Shown: piece by piece, positions 36,117 to 49,109 of the stretch
Numbering within the stretch: the first letter of the stretch is position 1
Layout of the letters: every line of letters begins with the position of its first letter
Origin: Latrodectus hesperus
Taxonomy: Eukaryota > Arthropoda > Arachnida > Araneae > Theridiidae
Assembly (NCBI GenBank): GCA_037975125.1
Contig: CM075851.1
Coordinates: 128,214,349 to 128,278,348 of the forward strand
DNA length: 64,000 nt
Direction of reading: 5' to 3'
The notes under the pieces: generated by a model
The model's database searches: none
Seen by the model: only the letters and a program-made list of their open reading frames with translations
Told to the model about the DNA's origin: nothing
Translations under genes and position numbers: made by a program

Positions 36117-36208
36117 GGAGGAGAGTTTTTGTTACAAAGCGGTGGCTGCCTCATCATGACTGTATCATTTATTCTTATTGGGCCAGCATCGTTTCTCAAC
36201 CTCTCTCC
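36117..36208 (+). CDS. MFS transporter (SLC18B1-like), exon a
   Basis: This 92 bp exon lies between the acceptor TTTTTTGTATAG and donor GTAAGG. It reads GGEFLLQSGGCLIMTVSFIL and then IGPASFLNLSP, a membrane helix with the loop that follows it, corresponding to roughly the eighth or ninth helix of an SLC18-type transporter. It ends in phase 2 and joins the next exon to give SPKVGMIV. It is the most upstream exon I can find, and the first half of the protein is not visible. Two long TA microsatellites flank it at 35683-35831 and 36309-36490. The gene model rests on splice phase and family similarity. Confidence 0.7.
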
Positions 36209-36303
36209 GTAAGGCAAAAAAAAAAAATCATGTTTATGATAAAATCAATATTCGATTTAAAGGATGTTGTTAATGAAAAATTTTAATTGTTTATTTCAGT
36301 ACT

Positions 36304-36512
<209 letters not shown>

Positions 36513-37736
36513 ATAATTTAGAAATAAATATGCAGTTCCTGAAAAAAAATTTTATTTTGAGGAGAGGCGAGGGAATGCTTCTTTGTTTTCTCTTTTTTAT
36601 TTAATGATGATATTAATAAATTTTCTTCTCAGTGAAGTGTTAAATAGGCAAAAATGTGCTAATATGTAAAGCGTATTTGTTAGTTATAAAGACAACTTTT
36701 TTTAATTAGTATATTGTTCAATTTATTTTGAACAATATAGTATAAGTATATATTTTAATAGATTTACAACGGCACACAATATCCTTAATTTTGATTATTT
36801 TTTATCTGAGATAGGTATGATAAAATGAAATAAAAAAGTTATGAAAATAGAATATTATTCAGTCTTTCACAAAAAAATTGTTTTTGATTTATTAATTTTT
36901 AAATATTGATCTATGGAATTAATTTCTTAAATTTATATCACATTCATGAATTTTGCAATTATATTTGATATATTTTCATATTTTAAATAATGAACTCTTT
37001 ACGGCATTTTTAATTTTCAAAATGAGAATAAGAAACAAAATGACACCCTAAAAATATTTCTCTAAAATTATCAAAAAATATAAGGAATTCAAGACAACAA
37101 TTCAATTTATGATAATGATAACAATATAGAGAATTATATTCAAGATAAATTCTCACAGACAAAAACGGTAGTACATTAATTAGTATAAATTAAATCCTAT
37201 TACTTGAACTAATTTCACTTTCAAATTAGACACATTCCATATTTAATGACTCAATATAATAATTCACACTAATTCAATACTGATAGATAAAATGCGCAAG
37301 TAGAAGAATCTAACATTTTTTAACATTGAACGAATTCACCTTCATAAATTATTAATTTGAAAATATATTCCTATTAATAAATAAACTGCAAGCATTAGGA
37401 TTATTTATTGTATCATCACACAGAGTTAAATTCATTTTCTTATATCACGCATATTCATCAGTAAAAGGATTTTAGATCAAGTAGTGGGATAAATTATTGT
37501 AGAAAATATGCAGCATCTTTTAATACAGAAAAAGTAGCATTTTTTTCTTTTAAAAATATGAGAGAAAAGGGAAAGTAAATGGTAAACGTAACGGAAAAGT
37601 AATTTAAAGTTATTAACCGAATTGTTACAGAAATAAGCGTAAAAAAATTGTAAATATACTTACATAAATAAACCATGTATATTGAACTAATATGATCAGT
37701 AATGTGTGTTATAAGAAAATTGATTTATTTTTGTAG

Positions 37737-37832
37737 AAAAGTAGGCATGATTGTAGCTGGTTTACTCTTGAAAGGGTTAGGTGCTGGTCCTTTAATTTCC
37801 TGTTCTTATTCTGCAGCTTTGAAAGCAGCTCG
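37737..37832 (+). CDS. MFS transporter (SLC18B1-like), exon b
   Basis: This 96 bp exon follows the acceptor TTATTTTTGTAG and precedes the donor GTGAGTAA. It reads KVGMIVAGLLLKGLGAGPLI and then SCSYSAALKAAR, a glycine-rich transmembrane helix and the start of the following loop. The GLGAGPLI stretch is typical of the C-terminal half of MFS transporters. It enters in phase 2 from exon a and leaves in phase 2 into the exon at 47513, across an intron of about 9.7 kb that holds a Tc1 element, a nested LINE and a SINE. Confidence 0.75.
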
Positions 37833-39608
37833 GTGAGTAAATTATACATATTAAGTGTATTTTATTTTAATCGTACTAATATTTAATCATTTATCAAAAC
37901 TTTCAAAAAGCAGTAAATTATAGTTACACTTATAAAAAAAATATGCACTTTATCAGTAGCTCTTTCAATGTAGTTTTCAAAATACCAGTCAAAATATTGA
38001 TGTTGACAATTTCTAAATACTTCTCGCCTTTTGAATTATACATCCCACGTGCATTCCGAAAGTGACATTACTCAAGAGCGACTGTTTTTTAGCAACCTTC
38101 ATAAGAATTATCTAGATGTCTTCTACTGAACAACAAATGCTTACTTTATTAGCTTCGAATCTTATCATTTGGTCTTCTGTACAATAACTAATGTCTTCGA
38201 CATACAACTAGGTTTTGTATATCCGTGGTGATTAATATTTACATTTTTAATTATAGGTTAGAATCGAACCTGAGTACAAAAATTCATATTGAAGTAATAA
38301 AATGAAACAGAAAAGAACTTTTGTCCTTTTTCTTGTACATTGTTTCATACTTAAGTTATTTTCAATTTTATTAAAACAATTATTGTTGAGTTAATTCGCT
38401 TTATGAATGCATGTATAATATATCTAAATTAAAAGCTGTTGTAAATAATAAATAAGTTTTTTGTGGTTAAAAATATTATTTTAAATAAATTTGCCGATGA
38501 ATACATAAAAAATAAAAAAGTATAAAAAAACATTTAATTTTTCTTTTATTCAAGAAAAATCTTTTCTGTAGCAAAATTAAACTAAATATTTTTGCAAGTT
38601 TTATATCATATTTTGATTAATTTATAAATTCAATTACTTTAAGTTTTACTTAAATAACATTTTAAATTATCGAAAAAAATTGAAGAAAATTATTCTAGTT
38701 TGTAATTTTATTTTTTCTTATTTAATTCAAATTTATAAAATTCTGGGTATCTTGTATTATATCGATGTCATCTGATATTATTTCTTTGAGAATTAATGAA
38801 AAATATAGTTTTATTTATAACACTGCTTACATTTGAATGGAAACATTATCTTTAAAAAAGCCAATAAATGCTTGACTGTAAAATGAGCCATTTTACACAG
38901 TTTATGGATCTTTTAAATTATATTTAATAATTTCTTCTTTTATACAGTACATAATACTGTATAAGCCTACAGCCAAGATACAAAGAATATTTATATTCAG
39001 AAGACGGATTTACAACTGTTTACAATTATAACTTCTATTTCGCGAAAAAATATCGATTTTACAAGGAATAATAATATATTATGTATAATAGTAATTTATA
39101 TATAATACACGAAATATATTATACACAATATATTATACACGAAATTTAAATTAATTTTTGAAACAATTTCATTAATTTATGCGGTAGTACATATTACTCT
39201 TCAAGAATTAATTTATAACTCTCTATAGCACATAAAATATATACAAAATTAAAATTGAAAACAAAATTAAAAGGAAACTCAAAAAATGAATATAAATTTG
39301 TGCTTTTAATTATACGATTACTTCTTAGCGCTCGTCTTACATGGTGTGTTTTCAGATAAGGAAAAGTGACTTAAATAGAAAAACTCAGTAATTTAAAACT
39401 TAGTCGATTTCGGTCTTGCAGCAAAGAGCTTTTTTTTTTTTGGGTGGTATATACATATTAAGGTACTAAGAAACTTTTTTATTAAATGTATTTAATAGGG
39501 CAGAGAAGCGTATGAAAACTTCCCTTATTTTTAAAGGAATGCAGTTTTGACTTCAAAGTCTATTAAGACTGTATGTTACCTCATTTTAGACATTTGTATA
39601 ACAAATTA
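37833..39608. other. Intron sequence, no other feature seen
   Basis: AT-rich intron of the MFS gene up to the TA target of the Tc1 element. No gene or repeat is recognised. Confidence 0.6.
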
Positions 39609-40368
39609 TACACTGCTGGACGATTGCTAAGAAAGGATAACACTATCATCCATAGCAACCACAAAATGAAAGGAAGCAAAATGTGGAAAATTAGAATAAG
39701 AGCGAGATATAGTAAGAAAAAGTATGAAGATGCAAATTATTTTTCCATGTCTGTTCATCACGTGATAGCGTTCATAAAAGCTTTAAAGGTTTTGACGCGT
39801 GTGGACAGTTGTTGTTTCAAGCCAAATTTTTACAGGAAAGATTTAATAGACGAATTGGAAATTTTTGGCATGTCTTCCCGACATCACTTAGATGATTTTA
39901 TGTGTGGCCGAATTATTGGAAAGATCGAAGAAGGGCGAAAAATAACAAATGTTACCAGGGAGTTCGACATCGCTCACAGTGTTGTTTCACGGCTGTGGAA
40001 GTCATTTAAAACTACTGGAATGTGTAGTAGGTGGCATGGGGGAGGTCGTGTTAGAAGTAGAACGCCTGCAGAAGACAGATATATCGTCCTATCAGCAAAA
40101 AGGAACAGGCCCAACGCAGCTCAGCAGGTGGCAGATCAGTTTCTTGCTGCCTCAGGAAAGCAGATCTCCCGAAAAACTGTTGCCAGACGTTTGAGGGCAG
40201 GAGGACTATACGCCCGCAGACCTGTTGTATGTGTCTCGTTGACCAGACAGCACCGTATTGCCCGTTTGCAATGCTGTCGTGAGCATCGCAAATGGACTGA
40301 ACAGGACTGGGCACGTCTTATTCTCAGATGAGAGTATGTTCAGTCTGTTATCGGATTGTAGACAAGTC

Positions 40369-42816
40369 ATAGCGGAAGATATTATAAACAAAATAATGAC
40401 TTCTTGTTTTCCTGAAGATAACATCGAAGAAGATACACCCCAACAAAAACTAATTTGAAATTCCCCAACATTAAATACTACTCCAAATGACCAATGGTTC
40501 ACAAAACAAGAAGTCACTCACGCCATTAGAAGACTTAAAACAGGAAAGGCTCCGGGACCGGATGGTATAGATAATGCTCTTGTCAAGGCTATTCACTATG
40601 CTGCACAGTCACTCTTTAATACACTATTTAATAGGTGCTTGGAACTACACTGCTTTCCCAGTACTTATAAAAAAGGCCAAATCATATTTTTTCTAAAAAA
40701 TGGGAAAAAGCCAAATCAACCTGGATCCTACAGACCTATCTGTCTTCTGCCGGCAATAGGTAAGGTATTGAAAAAAATTGCTGGTAGAAAGAACGAGTTA
40801 CCATCTCGAAAATAATAAGAAGCTGAGTGAATTACAGTTTGGATTTCGAGCTAATAAATCAACAGAGCATGCTTTGAAAAACCTGATAAAAAGATCGATG
40901 AAAATAAAAACAGAGGACACTACACAGTAGTAGTCAGCCTAGATCTCAAAGGCACTTTTGACTAAATCTGGTGGCCAGGAGTACTAGATAAAATGGCCAA
41001 GCTTAACTGTCCCAACAATTTATTTAAGATGTGGGCACACTTTCTCACCGATAGAAAGAGTTTAATTAAACACGATGGCGGTTTTGTACTACACCACCAT
41101 AACAGGGGCTGTCCGCAGGGATCCTGTGGGGGACCATTGCTTTGGAACATATACTTTAATGATTTCCTTCTCCAGAAATGGCCCAATAACACATCATTGC
41201 AAGCATTTGCCGATGATACACTGCTCATTGTTTCAGCAAAAACAAAAGAACAGTTAAAGCTAACAGCCAATATTGCACTCTCACAAGTTGAAGATTTATG
41301 TAAGGAACATAAATTAATTATAGCCCATGAAAAGACTCAAGCCATCTTTTTTGGCTGCAGCAAAAAGTGCTTAAAATCATATCCGAAGATTGAAATTTGT
41401 GGAAGAAGCATTAAAAAAGTTAAGGAAATGAAATATTTAGGAGTAATTCTTGATTGCAAACTATCATGGCTCCCTCACATCAGGCAACAAAAGATAAAGA
41501 CTATAGCTATTGTAAACAGCCTAAGACGAACAACGAATAGAAACTGGGGTGTAAATGCCAGAATCCTTAAAATTTGGTATAAAACCATAATTGAAAGAAT
41601 GATATGCTATGGATCAGCAGTCTGGGCGGAACCAATGACAAGCAGAGAAGTCAGACAGCTATCTAGTTTGCAGAGACATTTCCCCTTAACTATCACTAGA
41701 TGTTTCCGCACGACTTCTACGGCAGCATTAAATATCTTGGCAGGAGTCTTTCCATTACATTTAATGGTTCAACTAGAAGCTGCTAAATCTAACATTTTCC
41801 AACATCAAGAAAAAATCAATTTCCTAGATGCAATTTATAACCCAGATGACTTTGAAATTCCCTTCAAAGCATTATTCCACCCAGCAACACAGATGGAAGG
41901 GATAATGGTTCACACTTCGAATCCTACACAGTGCCAAGGCATTCCGCAACACTTTTTCACTGATGGCTCAAAAATAGAAGGCCAAGTAGGAGCAGCTTTC
42001 TGCATTTTCGAAAATGGACAGGGGAGTGGTTATTGGCAGGGACAATTAGGAGAAGCTAACAATGTTTCCCAAGCAGAATTGGTTGCGATTGATAAAGCAT
42101 TAAAATATATTGCCGAAAATAATTTATACAAGGCAGTGATTTGGTCAGACAGCCAATCAGCTCTTTTGGGAATATATAATCCATATCACAGAAGCCCACT
42201 GATTCAGGACATCCAAAATCTCCTCAGGACATTTAGCAATAGATGGCAAATTTGTCTTCACTGGATCAAGGCTCATGCCGGACATACTGGTAATGAAAGA
42301 GCTGACACACTGGCAAAGCAAGCTGCCAAAGCATGCTCAAACACGCAAAAAATTGAATTAAAATGGCCCAAATCATACTTGATTTCTAAATTACGTAACC
42401 ATATACTAATGGCCTGGCAACAAGAAGGGAATGAGGCAGAACAAGGTAGATGGACAAACAGCCTTAAACCCTCTGTCTCTCTTGATTTCCTTGTCAAGGA
42501 CCACAAAGAAGCACAGTTTCTTTCTGGACATACTCCAACACCGGAGTATCTCAATAAAAGGGGTATGGATCCAAATAGTGCTTGTTCATGCGGTCAGGTT
42601 GGGACCATTGTTCATTATATATTTGAATGTGATTTCACGAAACAATGGCACCTAAAAGCGCCTAAAAACTCGGAGGAACTTACTCCGTTGCTCCGTTATG
42701 CTAGCAAAACTCCTTCTCTTCTGCATAAGATAAAAAACATAATCTCCTTTATCTATGAAAAAGGATCCGAACTCTGTAAGGATAATGCCATAACTGAGCA
42801 GCGGATTTCATCATGA
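40369..42816 (+). pseudogene. LINE-3 ORF2 remnant: reverse transcriptase and RNase H
   Basis: Lacks the endonuclease. The first part has a stop near 40456, GKAPGPDGIDNALVKAI near 40545, SYRPICLLPAIGK near 40728, frameshifts near 40780 and 40890, and a stop near 40964. From 40993 to 42816 one frame is open for 607 residues. It contains GCPQGSCGGP near 41108, AFADDTLLIV near 41203, RNase H starting FTDGSK near 41957, WIKAHAGHTGN near 42263, and a C-terminal GHTPTPEYL with CSCG...H...C. The front is more decayed than the back. Confidence 0.88.
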
Positions 42817-43200
42817 GAACAATTTGGAAAAGGGTAAAAATCATTGTAAGGTATTTCTCCACTTCTTGTGATAAAATATTATTAGGTATTGTATTTGTTT
42901 AGGAATTATTTTTTATAATTTTGATAATAATAATTATTCAGATTAAGGTGCTGAAAAATATTGATTGACTCGGCACAATGTAATGTGCAATATTAAATAT
43001 CCTAGCAAAGTTTATCAATTAGTAATTTTAATCTCTAATTTTGCATTATATTTCCTAAACATTGTAAACCATTATAAACTGTGAACAGACAATGCAGGTT
43101 TTTTATGTGATAAAATAATGCATTGTAATATTTCCCAATTAGTTATGTTTTATTTATGTATATACTATCAATGTATTGTATATATTTGCGCATTTTCTAA

Positions 43201-44080
43201 TACAATCTTCATATGGTATGTCAAGTGATATAACACTTTCCTCTATCTAACCACTATCTATAAAACTAGGGGCTGATATTCAAGTTTGCTTTGAGTCTTC
43301 AGAAATACCCTATTTAGCAATTTTAGTGCAATATATTTTCATTATTATTTCTAGTACTGTTAGAATGTCTATAAAATATTTTGCTGAGTATTTTATTAAC
43401 TTTTTAAGCACTTTTTAATTCATTGTATTGTAATTATATTTTGTTCAATAATTTTCTTAATCGCACTAACTACAGTGCACAGACTGAGCTGCTGTAAAAT
43501 ATTAACTAAATTAGCAGATTGCAATCTGTAATACTTTAAATATTCTACTGTTTATCACATACTGCAAATGTTAAATGTTCAACAGGATACCATTCATGTA
43601 TATTTAAACTTAACTATTAGTATATATTTGCTCTTTTTCTAATACAATATTTATATGATACGTCATGTGATATAACACTTCCCTCTATCTAACCACTATA
43701 TATAAAACTGGGAGTTTATATTGAAGCTTGCTTTGAGTCTTCAGAAATACTTTATTTAGCAATTTTAGTGCAATATATGTTCATTATTATTTCTAGTAAT
43801 GTTAGAGTGTCTGTAAAATATTTTGCTACATATTTTATTCACTTTTTTAAGCCTTTTTATTATTTATTGTATTGTAATTATACTTTGCTCAATAATTTTC
43901 TTAATCGTGGTAACTACAGTGCACAGACTGAACTGCTGCAAAATATTAACTGAATCAGCAGACTGTAATCTGTTATATTTTAAATATTCTACAGTTTATC
44001 ACCTACAGCAAATGTTAAATGTTCAATAACATACCATTCATGCATATGTAATCTTAACTATCTGCGTATAGACAATGTAG
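43201..44080 (+). repeat. Two tandem copies of about 440 bp in LINE-3 3' UTR
   Basis: Copy 1 (43201-43640) and copy 2 (43641-44080) share GATATAACACTT, CTCTATCTAACCACTAT, GCTTTGAGTCTTCAGAAATA, TTATTTCTAGTA and GCAAATGTTAAATGTTCAA in the same order. Fragments of a third, weaker copy may precede them at 42960-43200. Confidence 0.85.
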
Positions 44081-45356
44081 TCCTTTGGTGATGCGAAAAA
44101 TGCAATGTTACATTAAAGGACCCAGTTAAAGCATGAGAGAGTTACTAGTACTTATTGAAAATCTCTCTCTGTCCCAGTTATTTGCTCTTTTTATAATCTT
44201 CTACTGAAACTTAATTATATTGCTTGCATATTAGTGTTATAAACTACTTATATCGTCTGCTATGACCATCATAAAGATAATTAATTTGTATCTTTACCAA
44301 GGTTACTTGGAGTGTTAGGATAATCTATCTTCACAATTTTATAGCAATATTTAACTCATGTCCTCTCCTATAGTGAAAATTTTGTAAATGTTTTGTTGTT
44401 GATGTTATGTTTCTGTTAAATTATTAATTTCAAATATTAGAGACCTATTGAAATTCAATTTTGTTATCAAATTTCGTGACAATTCTGTCCCACCAGATGT
44501 ATTACGTGATGGAGCTATACCTGATAACCTAAGGTACAGACCAGGTGTTCCATTGCGTATGTCTATGTCTATCGGATTGTAGACGCCAACTGATCTGGCG
44601 CGAGAGTGGTACTACTTATCGTCCAGAAAATATCCAGTAAAGGGACCGATATCCAACATGCCGTGTTATGGTGTGGGACGGCATCATGATCAATGGCCGC
44701 ACGCCCCTTCATGTGATTGCGAATGGGACTATGACGGGCTAACGATACATTAATGAAGTTCTAATTCCTCGTGTTCGTCTTATCCGTGGTGCTGTCGGTG
44801 ATAAATTTGTTTTTATGGACGACAACGCAACATGTCATCGAACACTCGCTGTTCAGGATTGTCTAGACAGCGAGGGTATTCAACGCCTTGTATGGCCATC
44901 ACGTTCTCCAGATCTAAACTCCATTGAAAATGTGTGGGATGCTTTGGGGAGGCAAGTTGCTGGTCGAAACTATCCTCCGACAAACAAGAACACCCTCATC
45001 CGTGCACTCCCAGAGGAATGGGATAAATTGCCTCAACAGCTGCTGGATAATGTTGTGCAAAGTATGATACGACGTGTGGAATGTTGCATCACACTCCACA
45101 GTGGACATATCCCGTACCTTTCTTCAAGGTACCAGCTGACTTTTAGATGCATTGTTCCATTTTTCCGTATGCAGCATCAAATGAACATTTTTTTCAGATA
45201 TTTCACAGCTTTTGTACTTTCCAGAAAGATAAATATTCTTTATTCTAATGTCTGCATAGTGTGGCAACTATATTTTATCCTACTAGACCTCATGTCTCGC
45301 TTAATGTTATGCTACATTGCAATTTGTGATCCGTCCTTAGCAATTATCCAGCAGTG

Positions 45357-46970
45357 TATATTTGCTACTGACAGTTTAAGAAAAAGTCATTGGATATATT
45401 TTATGCTGAACAAATTGTGCGTAACAATCTTTTAAAATTTAATTCACTAATGATTCTAAGATAATTTTTGAAAGTGGATTCAGAATACGATAATTTTGTA
45501 ATAATTTTATTTGCTGTAAGAAATTTTTGCCTTATATAAAAATATTAAAATATATTTTTCAATGAATTATATTCATCAACCATATACACTTACTTTAAAT
45601 TTCCCCTTAAACTGAACTCATATTAAAGAGACTAACTAAGTACAACACGTATCAAAAAAGCTTGAATACAGCCTCGAAATTAAAGAAAGTGCGTACCTCT
45701 GTAAGCAATACAGAATTATCATTCATGTCAACGAACAAACAAACACTGCAAAATGAATTAAGCGAAATGAATTTTGGGGTTCACAAGAACTATCTGGACC
45801 TAATAACAGGGGTTAGCATTGCTCCGAGTATGCGGAAATGAATTATGTAGTTTGATACTTCCTATATAAATTTCTCAGTTCAGTTAGTTAATAGTTCGTC
45901 ATTCTCTCAGGTAACCCATCGAGTCAATTTAACATTTTCATCAGTCTGAAAGAATGGATTCACTATCGATAGAAACAGTCTATACCCGACAGGTATAAGT
46001 CTGGCACCTCCCATGGGACAACACTTGCAAATCATCAGTATATTTTCTGTTAATAATTTGAAAAAAATACACTAAATTAAAAGTAGTGAAGTTGTGAATT
46101 TATCTTGGCACAGAAACTGTAAGCGCTGTGTTACAGGAAACAACAAATGGAAAAAAATTTCACGAAGTGTACTACATGCATAACATCCATGGTTGTATCT
46201 TTCTTCATGATTTTTTCTCCGATACCATGGAGTAGAGTACGAATGAGCTTACCAATAATGGCCGTGGAATCTTATAACATTTGAGGCTATGTATTATTCA
46301 GAAATGATTGTCGCAAATATTTATGGCTTGATAATCATCGGTAGATAATCATCCTAAAGATGTTATATGCATGTCTTTACGTTATAAAATATCATCTGTT
46401 GACAAGTGTAATTTGTTGTTGGGAACTAAAATTGTAGCTAATGTAAGGCATTTTTGCTATTCTGAATGAAATTACAGGAAATAGCAGATGTTAAGTACCA
46501 CAATAACATCCTGAAGCCCACTGCATTTACACATACTACATAAATGGATCAAAGATTATATTGCATGGTAAAGTTTACAGTGTCAAAGTGTAAGAACCGT
46601 ATTAGACTATTTAACGTGCTAGAATTATTGAACTTGTATGACTTATATTTTCACTCACATGAAAATCTTATCTGTTTTTCTAGCACAAACATTTTTGGGA
46701 TACTCTAAAACAGATTCTTCAGAAATAATCATAGTCCACACAAACCCTTTTCTACCAACTTCCGACAAATTTCAACAGAAGAATGTGGTAACCTAGATTT
46801 ACAGCGCATGTACTATCTCATTTTGAACATGGAAACACTTGTCTCTTAAAACGTTTCACAGCAATGAAATATTGATGTAACTTCATTAATGATATATATT
46901 CATTACTGAAACTACAGAAGTCTTTAAGATATCTGCTGTGAATCATTTTTTTCAAATGTCCGACTGTTCT
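45357..46970. other. Intron sequence, no gene seen
   Basis: AT-rich MFS intron between the Tc1 element and the second SINE. Nothing recognisable. Confidence 0.55.
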
Positions 46971-46981
46971 TAGGAATTTAA

Positions 46982-47192
46982 TCCTGTTCAGCACTACAAG
47001 GGGCGAAGGTGAGGGCAACTTTTACAGTAAGGCAACCAGTGAGTGTGCTATCTTCGCTCCGAAAGTGAAAGGATAAAGAAATACATACGGAGAAAGAAAG
47101 GAATTTTCACACCCGAACCAGAATTCGAACCCTGAGACTTATTTCTTCGAAATTGGGGAAGCTAGCCACTCTATACCAGTGGTTGGCTCTGC
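46982..47192 (-). mobile_element. tRNA-derived SINE, second family
   Basis: On the minus strand there is a pol III box A-like TGGTATAGAGTGG near 47180-47168 and a box B GGTTCGAATTC at 47131-47121. The flanks are TAGGAATTTAA (46971-46981) and TAGGAATCTAA (47193-47203), an 11 bp target duplication with one mismatch. The length of 211 bp is typical for a SINE. Head and body differ from the SINE at 3004-3382. Confidence 0.7.
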
Positions 47193-47512
47193 TAGGAATC
47201 TAACGTAATTTATACATAGCGGTAACTTTTACATTCCGATGTAATATTAGTTTCTTCAGGATCTTCTAATGTTTATGAGTGCTGTCATATTTTGCAGACA
47301 CAGTAAGTATATTTTTATTCCATTAACGTAATTTATGTAGCATCCTCACCTATTTTAAGTTTTAAGAATATCTTAAATTTGTTTGATAAGTATATAATAC
47401 ACATATTCTATAATATTATTGTCATATGAATGTAATTTTTTTAATTCCCATCAATAATTGCAATAATATATAATAAGCAGTTTTTTTTTATATAAACATT
47501 AATTTTTTGCAG

Positions 47513-47587
47513 TCGATCTGGATTTCCTGAAGATTTTCGCACTTACAGTCATGTATCTACATTAGTTTCCTTTTCTATACCTCTAAG
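47513..47587 (+). CDS. MFS transporter (SLC18B1-like), exon c
   Basis: This 75 bp exon follows the acceptor TTAATTTTTTGCAG and precedes the donor GTGAGC. It reads RSGFPEDFRTYSHVSTLVSF and then SIPLR, the loop-helix segment with the GFP-D-TYS pattern seen in SLC18B1-like transporters. It is entered in phase 2 and left in phase 2. The following intron is 1.4 kb. Confidence 0.75.
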
Positions 47588-48520
47588 GTGAGCATAATTA
47601 ATTTTTATTGAAACACTTGTATTTTTTATTGAAATGTTGACACTTTGAAATTCAAGTAAGAAGCATTTAAAAATCTGAGATTTATATCAATAATAGAATA
47701 TGTCAATGATCATCATTTTCCGGAATTCAAACACTGCATTGAATAGTAATAATAGCTCAGCAATATAAACTCACGATTTTATATTTCAAATTGCGCACAC
47801 TCGCTTTTTTATTTTATTTTGATAATGCTGTCTCCCGCAAGAACTGAGAAATGCGTCAACACATATTAATGTTCTATTATAGAATTACAGATTATTATTC
47901 CATCACAGTTACAATTGTCCCTAATCTAGAGTTAATAATTGTTATCACATTTGAAATCAATTAGTTTAGGAGAACAACACAAAATGCACACACAATATAA
48001 ACATATGAAAAAAAACACTCACTCTTCATTAAACACTAACTTAAATGGTAAGAATCTTGTTTTTAGGGGACTCTAATAATAAGAACTGTATAATTTTAGT
48101 ATATTGTAATAATGATTACTTTGGCTAAGGAAAATGTGCTTTCCATTTTGAACTATGAACAATAAATATTTCTTCGACATCTGCAGCACTTTATATATAT
48201 ATTTTCAGAATACCCACACTTCCATTTCTAAGATTTTAATGTCGACGAATAGTCCATTTATCGTCTCATTTCACTTTGTTTTGTAGGAATATGAGACACA
48301 GCTTATTTATATATTCCCTAATTATATTGATATTTTCGTTAATTTTTCGGCAAATAATGTTTTAAGTATCAAATCATTTGAGAAAGTTTGTATAAAAATT
48401 TTAGAAGAGTTGGATACACATACATTATACACATGTATTGCTTATGTGTGTGTATAATGTATATGATTATATAAGAGTGATATATGAACTTTGTTAAAGA
48501 ACTGAAGCCCCTATGATTGC

Positions 48521-48573
48521 TGGCGCCACTTGTCCATTTTTGGACCTTGCGCCATAAAACCCAACCAACCAAA
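48521..48573 (-). mobile_element. 53 bp insertion with 12 bp target duplication
   Basis: CCCTATGATTGC occurs at 48509-48520 and again at 48574-48585, enclosing 53 bp. On the minus strand the insert starts with GTTTGGTTGGTTGGGTTT-like sequence and contains TTATGGCGCAAGGTCC. It looks like the end of a retroposon. It lies in the intron between exons c and d. Confidence 0.65.
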
Positions 48574-49015
48574 CCCTATGATTGCAATACGTTTAACAGA
48601 CATTCTTGATGTTGGTTTTGGGATTATCTATATACTTGGTATCTAATCTCAAACTCCTGAGTAATTAATTGTATGTAAATGTATTAAGAAATATTGGCAT
48701 TAGAGAAAATCAACATCACAAAACGGTGAGTGCAATAGCTTACATGGTTGAATAGATATAAAATACAATTTGTCTACTCATATTCAATTTAAAACCAAAT
48801 GAAAAGAAAGAATAATTCTTATAACTTTATATATAAACCAGTATGTTAAAGTCTTAATTCCTCAGATATATCTGAAAATATTCTTACAATGTAAATAGCC
48901 ATTTGTATCAGACATGAATATATATTTAAAAAAATTTAATACAATATTTTCATATACTTTGAAGTACATTTTGATTTTTAAAATATATAGCAATCGCCTA
49001 TTTCTTGTGTTTCAG

Positions 49016-49109
49016 AAATCTTTTAGGTGGAGTCACAACTGGTATAATGACAGAAAACTTAGGCATGAAAGTATCCACTACAGTTTATGCTGGAATATTT
49101 TTATTCTTG
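49016..49109 (+). CDS. MFS transporter (SLC18B1-like), exon d
   Basis: This 94 bp exon follows the acceptor CTTGTGTTTCAG and precedes the donor GTATGT. It reads NLLGGVTTGIMTENLGMKVS and then TTVYAGIFLFL: a helix with a G-G-T-G pattern, a short loop and the first part of the last helix. It leaves in phase 0 and joins AFVCFIVHFYEP of the terminal exon (54669 here, 1846 in unit A) to complete a hydrophobic span of about 20 residues. The next intron of about 5.6 kb holds the mariner-like and Tc1 elements. Confidence 0.75.

Larger units (their letters stand above)
40364..44569 (+). mobile_element. 5'-truncated LINE (LINE-3) nested in Tc1
   Basis: A 4.2 kb insert bounded by a perfect 15 bp duplication TATCGGATTGTAGAC (40349-40363 and 44570-44584), which lies inside the Tc1 transposase gene. 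It starts within ORF2 just before the reverse transcriptase, so the 5' half was lost on insertion, and it has a long 3' UTR of about 1.75 kb. It belongs to the same RNase H-bearing group as the other two LINEs but is a separate family. Confidence 0.9.
39870..45105 (+). pseudogene. Tc1 transposase, interrupted by LINE-3
   Basis: The likely start is MSSRHHLDDFMCGRIIGKIE at 39870. The DNA-binding part runs to about 40331. The catalytic domain starts as FSDESMF near 40330 and is cut at 40349-40363 by the LINE target duplication. It continues from 44570 with VMVWDGIM, then MDDNATCH near 44816 and SPDLNSIENVW near 44908. The spacing between the last two acidic residues is 34 (DD34E). Besides the insertion there is a frameshift near 40318 and stop codons near 44640 and 44740. 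The protein would have moved the element by cut and paste; it is dead. Confidence 0.88.
39611..45356 (+). mobile_element. Tc1-like transposon split by a LINE
   Basis: Terminal inverted repeats begin CACTGCTGGACGATTGCTAA at 39611. They mirror the right end TTAGCAATTATCCAGCAGTG, which finishes at 45356. Both are flanked by TA. Without the nested 4.2 kb LINE and its target duplication the element is about 1.5 kb, normal for the family. It lies in an MFS intron in the same orientation as the gene. Confidence 0.92.

Noticed and set aside
39573..39869. Upstream extension of the Tc1 transposase frame
   Set aside because: It begins outside the element and lacks transposase features. The family start fits the Met at 39870.
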